Source: an uncultured Christensenella sp. (GTDB taxonomy: Bacteria; Bacillota; Clostridia; Christensenellales; UBA1242). Taken from it: 8,811 bases of DNA. The translations under genes were made by a program, and so were the position numbers. The stretch lies in contig CASFFI010000070.1 of assembly GCA_949293925.1 (NCBI GenBank), forward strand, positions 1 through 8,811, written 5' to 3'. The notes under the pieces are model-generated. The model searched no databases, was not told the DNA's origin, and saw nothing but the letters and a program-made list of their open reading frames with translations. Position 1 is the stretch's first letter; every line of letters begins with the position of its first letter. Shown piece after piece: positions 1-5,458 of the stretch.

Positions 1-125
1 ACTTCAACGCTAGGCAAATAATTAGCACTAGGGTTATAATAAAGTTCTAGTGCTTCATTGTATTTTTTTATTGCAGATTGACTAGGATTAGTCGTTGCTG
101 CATTATCAAAATAAATATATTCCAT
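1..125 (-). CDS. Cysteine desulfurase (NifS/IscS-like), N-terminal fragment
   Basis: A pyridoxal-phosphate enzyme of this family removes sulfur from cysteine, forming alanine and an enzyme persulfide used for Fe-S clusters or tRNA thiolation. Only the first 41 codons are visible; the gene runs off the left edge, so the PLP lysine and catalytic cysteine cannot be checked. The identification rests on the N-terminal signature YIYFDNAATTNPS (residues 3-15) and the later NPSAN motif (about residues 32-36), which match the family's 'YLDNAATT...NPSS' start. The histidine often found shortly after NPS appears to be replaced by tyrosine (NPSANY). The ATG at 125 is the only plausible start. It has no Shine-Dalgarno sequence, and a near-consensus promoter ends 6 nt upstream, suggesting a leaderless mRNA. 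It follows yunB by 41 bp. Which paralogue it is (iscS, nifS or sufS type) cannot be decided. Confidence 0.88.
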   Translation of the reverse strand, partial: MEYIYFDNAATTNPSQSAIKKYNEALELYYNPSANYLPSVE

Positions 126-131
126 AATAAA

Positions 132-160
132 ATTTTAACAAAATTAATTTTTTTTGTCAA
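132..160 (-). promoter_or_regulatory. Sigma-A-type promoter of the cysteine desulfurase gene
   Basis: On the minus strand, TTGACA (160-155, 6/6 to consensus) and TAAAAT (137-132, 5/6) are separated by exactly 17 nt. The -10 box is followed by 6 nt and then the ATG at 125, so the predicted transcription start is the A of the start codon. The -35 box begins 6 nt after the yunB stop codon, so the whole promoter fits in the 41-bp gap. Boxes and spacing are seen directly; the start site is inferred. Confidence 0.75.
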
Positions 161-166
161 TATTAG

Positions 167-826
167 TTAAGGCACCAAATCTAGCATATTATCTAAACTA
201 TCAGCATTTAGATAAGTATCAGGAATTTTGCCGACTATCACACTTTCACAAAGCAACACATCTGTATTGCAATTAATTGTATAACTTTTGACAGGTAGAA
301 TCAAAGAAACATCAATTCTAAGATTTAAATATAACGAATGAAGAGTATTATTTATACCAATAGAAGTGAATTCTGAACGATAAGAATTAGATACTACTCC
401 TATAGGCACTACTTTAATGTGGAGATTTGGTCCTCTACCGGCAAATAGCGGAATACCTGTAAAACTGCCTATAGGCAAGTCCACGCTATCTTTAAGCAAA
501 ACTTTTTGCATATTATTCATAGCAACTTTCACAATTTCTCTTGTCATTGCATTTATTACATATTGATTTGCCTTCATTAAAACAACATCTCCATTATCGT
601 TAGTTACAACATCTATAACATTTTCATAGTTAATTGTTACATTAATTACATCAGAGACGGCGGAATTAATAGACCGATAAGTCAGACTTTCGACTTGTGC
701 TTTTGTAAGATTTAAAATGATTGGGTTAACGACTTTCACAATATATAGTAATAGTAAAATAATAACAGAAAAAATGACTAATAAAAATAGCCATATTTTT
801 TTATTTTTCCGTCTTATAAATGCCAT
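167..826 (-). CDS. yunB: Sporulation protein YunB
   Basis: The protein has 219 residues and matches the YunB family, known from Bacillus subtilis as a mother-cell (sigma-E regulon) sporulation protein of unclear biochemical role. A positively charged start (RRKNKK, 5-10) precedes one membrane segment (about 11-32), so the rest should lie outside the membrane on one face. Family-like motifs are GIPLFAGRGP (124-133), GINNTLHSLYLNL (157-169) and the C-terminal ESVIVGKIPDTYLN (194-207). It lies 51 bp after ffh with no terminator between, so read-through is likely. No Shine-Dalgarno sequence precedes the ATG at 826. A TATAAT at 850-845 and a TATATA at 838-833 are possible -10 elements, but neither has a good -35, and no convincing sigma-E site was found. 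Its place behind ffh is unusual; function is taken from the family only. Confidence 0.88.
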   Translation of the reverse strand: MAFIRRKNKKIWLFLLVIFSVIILLLLYIVKVVNPIILNLTKAQVESLTYRSINSAVSDVINVTINYENVIDVVTNDNGDVVLMKANQYVINAMTREIVKVAMNNMQKVLLKDSVDLPIGSFTGIPLFAGRGPNLHIKVVPIGVVSNSYRSEFTSIGINNTLHSLYLNLRIDVSLILPVKSYTINCNTDVLLCESVIVGKIPDTYLNADSLDNMLDLVP

Positions 827-877
827 ATAACATATATATTAGGTATTATAATTATTATGCAAAATTAAAAAGTTTAA

Positions 878-2206
878 TTATCTAAATAGTCGTCCCAACA
901 AGCCCATTTTTTTACCATTTTTCATTTGCTTCATCATATCTTTCATACTTGAAAATTGTTTTAATAATTGATTCACATCACTAACGGTACAACCACTACC
1001 TTTTGCTATTCTCACCCTTCTTGAGCCGTTTATAATGTTAGGATTATTTCTTTCTTCTTCTGTCATTGAAAGAATAATTGCTTTTGTTTTCAATAATTTT
1101 TTCTCATCAATTGCGTTTTCAATATCTTTTAACTTTCCGCCTAAATTTGGCATCATAGATAACACAGATTTAATTCCGCCCATTTTATTTAGACTATCTA
1201 GTTGAACTAAATAATCAGAAAGAGTAAATGAATTTTCCCTAAATTTTTTTTCTAATTCTTTTGCCTGTTTTTCATCAACTGCTTCTTGAGCTTTATCAAT
1301 TAATGTGTAAATGTCCCCCATTCCTAGAATTCGACTTGCCATTCTGTCTGGATAAAATGGTTCAATATCAGTCAATTTTTCGCCACTAGAAATAAATTTA
1401 ATAGGTTTTCCAATAACTGAACGAACAGAGAGTGCTGCACCTCCCCTTGTATCCCCGTCCATTTTAGTCAAAATAACGCCCGTAACATCTAATGCATCGT
1501 TGAATGCTTTTGACACATTGACTGCTTCCTGACCTATCATACTATCAATTACAAGCAATATTTCTGTAGGATTGATAATTGATTTAATATCTTTTAATTC
1601 ATTCATTAATTTTTCATCAATTTGAAGTCTGCCGGCAGTATCAATTATAACTGTGTCAAGTCCAAATTTTTTTGCTTTTTCAATTGCTTCTAAAGAGGTT
1701 TTGGACGGATTTTGAGTATTTTTTTCATACACTTCTACTTGAATAGATTTTCCTAATGTTTTCAACTGTTCAATAGCTGCGGGTCTATATATGTCACAAG
1801 CAACAAGTAATGGTTTTTTACCTTGCTTTTTTAGATTTAATGCTAGTTTACCAGCAAAAGTAGTTTTACCACTACCCTGAAGACCACATAACATAATTAT
1901 TGTTGGTGGATTAGAAGAAACTGTTAATTTTTCGTTAGAATTTCCCATTATCTCAGTTAATTTTTCTCTAACAATTTTTAAAACTTGTTGACCTGGAGTT
2001 AAACTTTCTTGAACTTTTTTACCTAATGCCTCTTCAGTAACCTGAGCAATAAAACTTTTTGCCACAGAAAAGTTTACATCAGCTTCTAATAGTGCAACAC
2101 GCACTTCACGCATTGCTTCTTTTATTTCAAGTTCAGTTAATTTTCCACGATTAGTAAGTTTTGAAAATATGTGATTTAGCCTATCGCTTAAAGTTGTCCT
2201 TTCCAT
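878..2206 (-). CDS. ffh: Signal recognition particle GTPase Ffh (SRP54)
   Basis: Ffh binds SRP RNA and signal peptides emerging from the ribosome, and delivers ribosomes to FtsY at the membrane in a GTP-dependent way. The 442-residue length is normal. The order is an N-terminal helical bundle (1 to about 95), a G domain and an M domain. Visible motifs are the P-loop GLQGSGKT (108-115), DTAGR (189-193), TKMDG (247-251), and the M-domain RNA-binding helix with SRRVRIAKGSG (395-405). A methionine-rich, basic tail (MKDMMKQMKNGKKMG, 421-435) is typical. The ATG at 2206 shares 1 bp with the ylxM stop (TAATG) and has a strong Shine-Dalgarno GGAGG 7 nt upstream, so it is translationally tied to ylxM. 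No promoter was seen directly before it. rpsP, the usual downstream neighbour, is absent and yunB follows instead. Confidence 0.98.
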   Translation of the reverse strand: MERTTLSDRLNHIFSKLTNRGKLTELEIKEAMREVRVALLEADVNFSVAKSFIAQVTEEALGKKVQESLTPGQQVLKIVREKLTEIMGNSNEKLTVSSNPPTIIMLCGLQGSGKTTFAGKLALNLKKQGKKPLLVACDIYRPAAIEQLKTLGKSIQVEVYEKNTQNPSKTSLEAIEKAKKFGLDTVIIDTAGRLQIDEKLMNELKDIKSIINPTEILLVIDSMIGQEAVNVSKAFNDALDVTGVILTKMDGDTRGGAALSVRSVIGKPIKFISSGEKLTDIEPFYPDRMASRILGMGDIYTLIDKAQEAVDEKQAKELEKKFRENSFTLSDYLVQLDSLNKMGGIKSVLSMMPNLGGKLKDIENAIDEKKLLKTKAIILSMTEEERNNPNIINGSRRVRIAKGSGCTVSDVNQLLKQFSSMKDMMKQMKNGKKMGLLGRLFR

Positions 2207-2526
2207 TATAAATCCTCCAAAATGCCGTTAATTTTTGACTTTATATCTGAAATTGATGAGATATTCAAAATTTCTTTTAATCTTAATTTTAAATCGTTTT
2301 TTAAAGCATATAATTGCAATTTCTTTTCAAGGTCATTCAAATAATTAAATGCAGTGTCCAAATTGCTTTTTACAGCTTGTCTTGAAATCTTTTCATTGTC
2401 TGCAATTTCCTGCATACTTAAATTGTCAAAAAGATAAAATTTAATCATATCCTTTTGTTTTTCAGTTAATAAATCGCCGTATAAATCATATAAATTACTA
2501 TAAAGTATTCTTTCTTTTATATCCAT
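2206..2526 (-). CDS. ylxM: YlxM/p13-like helix-turn-helix protein of the SRP operon
   Basis: This 106-residue protein is a UPF0122 (YlxM/p13) family member, almost always encoded just before ffh in Bacillota and Mollicutes and thought to modulate SRP. The family signature LYDLYGDLLTEKQ (12-24) is followed by a sigma-70 region-4-like helix-turn-helix, with SMQEIADNEKISRQAVKSNL at 37-56. The C-terminal third (about 63-106) is charged and helical. The ATG at 2526 has no Shine-Dalgarno sequence. A TTGACT/TAGATT promoter places its -10 box 6 nt before the ATG, so the mRNA is probably leaderless. This contrasts with ffh, which has a strong Shine-Dalgarno sequence. The last base of the ylxM stop is the first base of the ffh start codon. 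Confidence 0.93.
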   Translation of the reverse strand: MDIKERILYSNLYDLYGDLLTEKQKDMIKFYLFDNLSMQEIADNEKISRQAVKSNLDTAFNYLNDLEKKLQLYALKNDLKLRLKEILNISSISDIKSKINGILEDL

Positions 2527-2532
2527 TGAATC

Positions 2533-2561
2533 AATCTAACAAATAAGATAAATAAAGTCAA
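2533..2561 (-). promoter_or_regulatory. Promoter of ylxM-ffh, predicted leaderless start
   Basis: Minus-strand TTGACT (2561-2556, 5/6) and TAGATT (2538-2533, 4/6) are separated by exactly 17 nt. Six nucleotides (GATTCA) separate the -10 box from the ATG at 2526, so the predicted transcription start is on the start codon. The geometry equals that of the cysteine desulfurase promoter. The -10 match is moderate. Confidence 0.55.
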
Positions 2562-2767
2562 ATTATCTTTGAAGTTATTTAAAGATTTATAATTTTTGTA
2601 TAGTTATATTTTAACAAATTTGAGGATTTTTAATATCAGTAATTAGTACTCAAAACATTAAAAACACAGTTAAAAATACTGAATATTGAAACATTTATAT
2701 GTCTTGATAAAAAGTGTTGAAAACTTATAGAAACAATCTATTTTATTTTAAAAATAAATAAATCGTG

Positions 2768-2802
2768 TATATAATAAGCAAGACAGTTATATATAATAAG
2801 CA
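2768..2802. repeat. 13-nt direct repeat pair, 22-nt period
   Basis: The plus-strand word TATATAATAAGCA occurs exactly at 2768-2780 and again at 2790-2802. The 22-nt period is close to two helical turns, so a dimeric binding site is conceivable. It lies inside the long ylxM leader region. Confidence 0.55.
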
Positions 2803-2872
2803 TATATAAAAAGTAGATATAAAAACATCAGAATTTTTCGGTATGACTATAAAATTAAAAGTAATAATTTAA

Positions 2873-2899
2873 TAGTTATTATAGTTATTATAGTTAATA
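2873..2899. repeat. Three-copy period-9 tandem repeat at the trmD end
   Basis: The plus-strand unit TAGTTATTA occurs at 2873-2881 and 2882-2890, with a one-mismatch copy (TAGTTAATA) at 2891-2899. Read on the minus strand, the junctions create two TATAAT hexamers 9 nt apart; the distal one (2883-2878) is correctly spaced from the -35 element in the trmD stop region. Confidence 0.7.
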
Positions 2900-2906
2900 T
2901 GGTCAA
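2878..2906 (-). promoter_or_regulatory. Near-consensus promoter overlapping the trmD stop codon
   Basis: Minus-strand TTGACC (2906-2901, 5/6) contains the trmD TGA stop, and TATAAT (2883-2878, 6/6) follows after exactly 17 nt. The predicted start is near 2871, giving either a roughly 345-nt leader for ylxM-ffh or a separate small RNA. This is the second-best promoter match in the window; activity is inferred. Confidence 0.55.
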
Positions 2907-3577
2907 TTCTTTTTAGTATTTTTTAAATTTTCTCTTTTTTTAGTATTAATATCAGATGACTTTATTTTCCACTCTTCTATTTTTGCGTGATTGCCAGAAA
3001 GTAATACATCTGGGACTTTTAATCCTCTAAAATTTGCAGGACGAGTATATTGGTCATATTCAACTCTATTATCTGAAGAAAATGTTTCATCTTGTGTACT
3101 TTCATCGCTTATTACACCAGATATAAGCCTACTTACCGCATCTACAACAACCATTGAGGCGAGTTCACCACCTGTTAATATATATTCACCAATGGAAAGT
3201 TCTTCAACTTTGAAATGTTCAATGACTCTGTTGTCAATACCTTCATAATGACCGCATATTAAAATAATGTGGTTTAGTTTTGACATATCTCTTGCTTTAT
3301 TTTGATTAAAAACGACCCCCCTAGGACTCATATAAAATATTTTTGCTTCATCATCTATAACACTTTCAATAGCATTAAATAAAGGCTCTGCGAGCATAAT
3401 CATACCTGCCCCACCACCAAAAGGATAATCATCGCACTTATAGTGAGGAGGTTTTGCAAAATCCCTAATATTTACTAAATTTATTTTTACTATACCATCA
3501 TCTTGCGCCCGCTTTAATATCGAGAAATTCAATGGAGAAAACATTTCAGGGAAAAGTGTCAAAATATCAATTCTCAT
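2903..3577 (-). CDS. trmD: tRNA (guanine-N1-)-methyltransferase TrmD
   Basis: TrmD makes m1G37 in tRNAs from S-adenosylmethionine, preventing +1 frameshifting; it acts as a homodimer with a trefoil-knot SPOUT fold. The 224-residue protein starts with MRIDILTLFPEMF and carries YPFGGGAGM (51-59), the knot motifs CGHYEGIDNRV (108-118) and SIGEYILTGGELA (128-140), and the C-terminal RVPD/LLSGNH-type segment (about 187-204). It is somewhat shorter than the roughly 240 residues common in Bacilli and ends in a lysine/asparagine-rich tail. The linker carrying the catalytic acidic residue reads QDETF (162-166), probably with D163 as the counterpart of E. coli Asp169. The following segment has one residue more than usual and reads EYDQYTRP instead of EYPxYTRP. 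The start overlaps the rimM stop by 4 bp (ATGA), with GAGG 7 nt upstream. Confidence 0.97.
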   Translation of the reverse strand: MRIDILTLFPEMFSPLNFSILKRAQDDGIVKINLVNIRDFAKPPHYKCDDYPFGGGAGMIMLAEPLFNAIESVIDDEAKIFYMSPRGVVFNQNKARDMSKLNHIILICGHYEGIDNRVIEHFKVEELSIGEYILTGGELASMVVVDAVSRLISGVISDESTQDETFSSDNRVEYDQYTRPANFRGLKVPDVLLSGNHAKIEEWKIKSSDINTKKRENLKNTKKN

Positions 3578-4077
3578 ATTTTAACCTCATCAAAACGCTT
3601 CTTATTTACTTTTAAAACATTTTCTGACTTAGAAAATCTAATAATTTCATCTACAAATGGCACCATATAGGACAATCCACTATTTGACAATGTTATAATA
3701 GGTTTAGCACCATAATCTTCTACTTCAGTCACGACTCCTAGAATTTCACCCGTTGAATCGTCAACAACATTTAATCCTATTAAATCGGTCAAAATTAATA
3801 TATTTTTTAATAAATCAATATACTCTTCCCTTTCAATTAATAGTTCTTTATTTTTTAGATTTTCTGCTTCTTCTGGTGAATTTATTTCATTAAATTTTAA
3901 TATATAAAAATTGTTAAGGTTTTTAACATATTTTATGGTCAACTTTGACTTTCTTTGACTTTTGTCATAAAAATAAACATTTTTTAATTTTTTAAAATTA
4001 AATTCGTAAAAAATTGGAGACACTTTTACTGCTCCATCTAAACCATGTGGTTTTAAAACTTTTGCTAATGAAATCAT
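3574..4077 (-). CDS. rimM: Ribosome maturation factor RimM
   Basis: RimM helps assemble the head of the 30S subunit and binds ribosomal protein S19. The 167-residue length is normal. The N-terminal RimM domain shows KPHGLDGAVKV (9-19), matching the family's 'HGxxGxVKV' motif, and SPEEAENLKNKELLI (67-81). A PRC-barrel domain follows (about 95-167) with LIGLNVVDDSTGEILGVV and MVPFVDEII (138-146). The ATG at 4077 overlaps the khpA stop (ATGA, 4 bp) and has GGAG 5 nt upstream; its own stop overlaps trmD in the same way. The three genes are therefore one translationally coupled unit. Partner conservation (khpA-rimM-trmD) agrees with the family's usual neighbourhood. Confidence 0.96.
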   Translation of the reverse strand: MISLAKVLKPHGLDGAVKVSPIFYEFNFKKLKNVYFYDKSQRKSKLTIKYVKNLNNFYILKFNEINSPEEAENLKNKELLIEREEYIDLLKNILILTDLIGLNVVDDSTGEILGVVTEVEDYGAKPIITLSNSGLSYMVPFVDEIIRFSKSENVLKVNKKRFDEVKI

Positions 4078-4307
4078 TCTATCTCCAATGCTTCAAATTT
4101 AATAGATATTTTCTCTTTTGTCATAGAACTTATAATTGTTCTAATACTTTCAGCAACAGAACCACCCTTTCCTATAACATTTCCCATATCTTTGCTTGCC
4201 ACAAACACCTTAAAATTATGATATCTACCTTTTTGATTTTCTTCAATTTTTACTTTGTCTTTTTCTTCAACCAAATGTTTAACTATTGTTTGCAAAACTT
4301 CTATCAT
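4074..4307 (-). CDS. khpA: KH-domain RNA-binding protein KhpA (YlqC)
   Basis: KhpA is a small single-KH RNA-binding protein that in Firmicutes works with KhpB in RNA-level control of cell division and envelope genes. The protein is 77 residues from the ATG at 4307. The KH core reads DMGNVIGKGGSVAESIRT (40-57), with the RNA-gripping GxxG loop GKGG at 46-49. I chose the ATG at 4307 over a GTG at 4313 because AAGAGG lies about 5 nt before the ATG but overlaps the GTG. The family normally begins with a short MxEL/MIEVL-type helix, as here. It starts the khpA-rimM-trmD unit; rpsP, which usually precedes it, is missing. A promoter directly upstream leaves a leader of only about 8-10 nt. Confidence 0.95.
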   Translation of the reverse strand: MIEVLQTIVKHLVEEKDKVKIEENQKGRYHNFKVFVASKDMGNVIGKGGSVAESIRTIISSMTKEKISIKFEALEIE

Positions 4308-4313
4308 ACGCAC

Positions 4314-4626
4314 CTCTTAGTCAATTTAACACAATCTAGCAATTTTTTCAACTATTTAGTTAAATTTAAGTAATTTAATTAACAAAGTTGTTTTTACATT
4401 ATAAAAACATTTAAATCTAACAATTTATTCACCATATGTGAAATGTTTAATTTTTGATTTCATTAATTTTAATAATATTTTTTATCAATTCTATATTGTC
4501 AATTTAGAGTTAAGATTAAGAATAAAACCCGTTATAAAGTTGTATAGATATTGTTCACGCATTAAGTTTATAGATTAATTTTAATTAAAAAAACGAAAAT
4601 CAAATCGTCCTTTATTGTTTAATTCT
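4314..4626. other. Intergenic region upstream of khpA
   Basis: This stretch of over 300 bp, between the rluB terminator and khpA, contains no gene that I can support; in particular rpsP is absent on both strands. It holds the khpA promoter candidates and a small minus-strand hairpin (TGTTTTTA/TAAAAACA, 4409-4389) lacking a U-tract. An apparent plus-strand reading frame crossing 4014-4373 is antisense to rimM and khpA and is low-complexity. Confidence 0.7.
4323..4351 (-). promoter_or_regulatory. Likely promoter of khpA-rimM-trmD with minimal leader
   Basis: Minus-strand TTGAAA (4351-4346, 5/6) and TAAATT (4328-4323, 4/6) are spaced by 17 nt. The predicted start near 4316 leaves a leader of about 8-10 nt holding only the Shine-Dalgarno AGAGG before the ATG at 4307. 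A further TTGACA at 4502-4497 with TATTAT at 4477-4472 has a 19-nt spacer and is a weaker alternative. Confidence 0.42.
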
Positions 4627-4656
4627 AAAAAAATGTGTAATTAATTACACATTTTT
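4627..4656. terminator. Palindromic terminator after rluB
   Basis: A perfect 28-bp palindrome occupies 4629-4656, with core TGTGTAATTAATTACACA. On the minus strand it is followed by a run of seven T (4633-4627, partly the stem's outer pairs), and the plus strand also ends in T5. It lies about 90 bp after the rluB stop. An AT-rich intrinsic terminator is the simplest reading; a dyad operator is the alternative. Confidence 0.6.
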
Positions 4657-4744
4657 CAATTTTTGTAAAAATTTTTGATAGTTGCAATTTTAAAAAATCA
4701 AAACATTTATTAAATATTGCATTAAACATCTTTTTTTTATTAAT

Positions 4745-5458
4745 TTATTTTTTTAAGGATTTTAAAAAGTTAATCTCTTTATTAGTTAGTTTTTTATACT
4801 CGCCCCTAGATAATCCTCCTAAACGGATTTCTCCTATTCTTGTGCGTGTTAAAAATACAACTTCCTTTCCTATTGCCTCAAACATTCTTCTAATTTGTCT
4901 GTTTTTGCCTTCGTGAATAGTCAGTTCTATTCTAGATTTTCCGTCTTTACTATCCAAAAGCATTGCTAAACAAGGTCTAGTAATTATTCCATCTCCAATA
5001 TCTACACCTTTAGATAACATTTTTAATTCATCTTCTGTAATGCTACCTAATATTGTTGCAATATAAGTTTTTTCGACTTCGTGTTTTGGGTGTGTCAAAA
5101 TATTTGTCAATTCCCCATCATTTGTCATTATTAGCAAGCCTTCAGTGTCATAATCTAGCCTTCCAACTGAAAAGACACGCGTCTTTACTCCGCGCATCAA
5201 ATCTAACACTGTGCGTCTGCCAACATCATCTTGAGAAGTTGAAACTACGCCTTTTGGTTTATTTAGTTTGTAATATACGAAATTAGTTGCAGTTTGAACT
5301 TTTTTACCATTTACAGTTACTATATCGTTAATTTTAACATTGTAGCCTAAAGATGTTAATACTTCACCATTTACTTTTACTACACCAGATTTTACTAGTT
5401 CTTCGCTTTTGCGTCTTGAAGCGACTCCAGATAACGCTAAAAATTTATTAATCCTCAT
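4745..5458 (-). CDS. rluB: Ribosomal large-subunit pseudouridine synthase (RluB/RsuA family)
   Basis: This enzyme isomerises a uridine of 23S rRNA to pseudouridine near the peptidyl-transferase centre. The 237-residue protein has an N-terminal S4 RNA-binding domain (MRINKFLALSGVASRR, 1-16, to about 50). The RsuA/RluB catalytic domain follows, with YKLNKPKGVVST (63-74), the catalytic aspartate D102 in GRLDYDTEGLL (99-109), and EGKNRQIRRMF near the C-terminus. I start it at the ATG at 5458, not the in-frame ATG at 5515, because S4 domains begin with M-R-x-N-K-F. The extra 19 residues would overlap dacB by 68 nt. With this start it overlaps dacB by 11 bp. The GAGGG just before the ATG is unusually close, so coupling from dacB is likely. 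The rluB next to scp/dac genes matches Bacillus subtilis ypuL; exact target uridine is inferred. Confidence 0.94.
   Translation of the reverse strand: MRINKFLALSGVASRRKSEELVKSGVVKVNGEVLTSLGYNVKINDIVTVNGKKVQTATNFVYYKLNKPKGVVSTSQDDVGRRTVLDLMRGVKTRVFSVGRLDYDTEGLLIMTNDGELTNILTHPKHEVEKTYIATILGSITEDELKMLSKGVDIGDGIITRPCLAMLLDSKDGKSRIELTIHEGKNRQIRRMFEAIGKEVVFLTRTRIGEIRLGGLSRGEYKKLTNKEINFLKSLKK

Larger units (their letters stand above)
2527..2902. other. Intergenic region between trmD and ylxM
   Basis: This 376-bp gap holds no credible gene; rplS, the usual trmD follower, is not here. It contains a near-consensus promoter at the trmD end, the ylxM-proximal promoter, a period-9 repeat and a 13-nt direct repeat. 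Two minus-strand micro-ORFs (13 codons from 2828; 14 codons from 2694) have no Shine-Dalgarno sequence and are not called. No intrinsic terminator for the khpA-rimM-trmD unit is visible, so read-through into ylxM-ffh is possible. Confidence 0.7.

Noticed and set aside
827..877. Sporulation-sigma promoter before yunB
   Set aside because: GCATAATAAT partly resembles sigma-E or sigma-K -10 elements, but positions and the -35 do not fit well enough to call.
2650..2828. Two short hydrophobic micro-ORFs (13 and 14 codons, minus strand, from 2828 and 2694)
   Set aside because: No Shine-Dalgarno site or support; Phe/Leu/Tyr-rich short frames are expected by chance in such AT-rich DNA.
2991..3248. 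Other plus-strand frames (also at 5053-5286 and 6286-6504)
   Set aside because: Each lies wholly antisense to a well-supported gene (trmD, rluB, dacB) and shows no start signal or protein motif.
4308..4313. GTG at 4313 as the khpA start
   Set aside because: The Shine-Dalgarno AAGAGG overlaps it, whereas it is well spaced for the ATG at 4307.
4014..4373. Plus-strand reading frame of 119 codons
   Set aside because: It is antisense to rimM and khpA, which are certain genes, is low-complexity (Phe/Asn/His-rich), and has no Shine-Dalgarno site or family resemblance.
4389..4409. Minus-strand hairpin upstream of khpA
   Set aside because: An 8-bp mostly A/T stem without a U-tract, so neither a terminator nor a recognisable riboswitch.
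4591..4610. Possible second terminator (ACGA/TCGT before a T-run)
   Set aside because: Only a 4-bp stem; too weak to call beside the stronger palindrome at 4627-4656.
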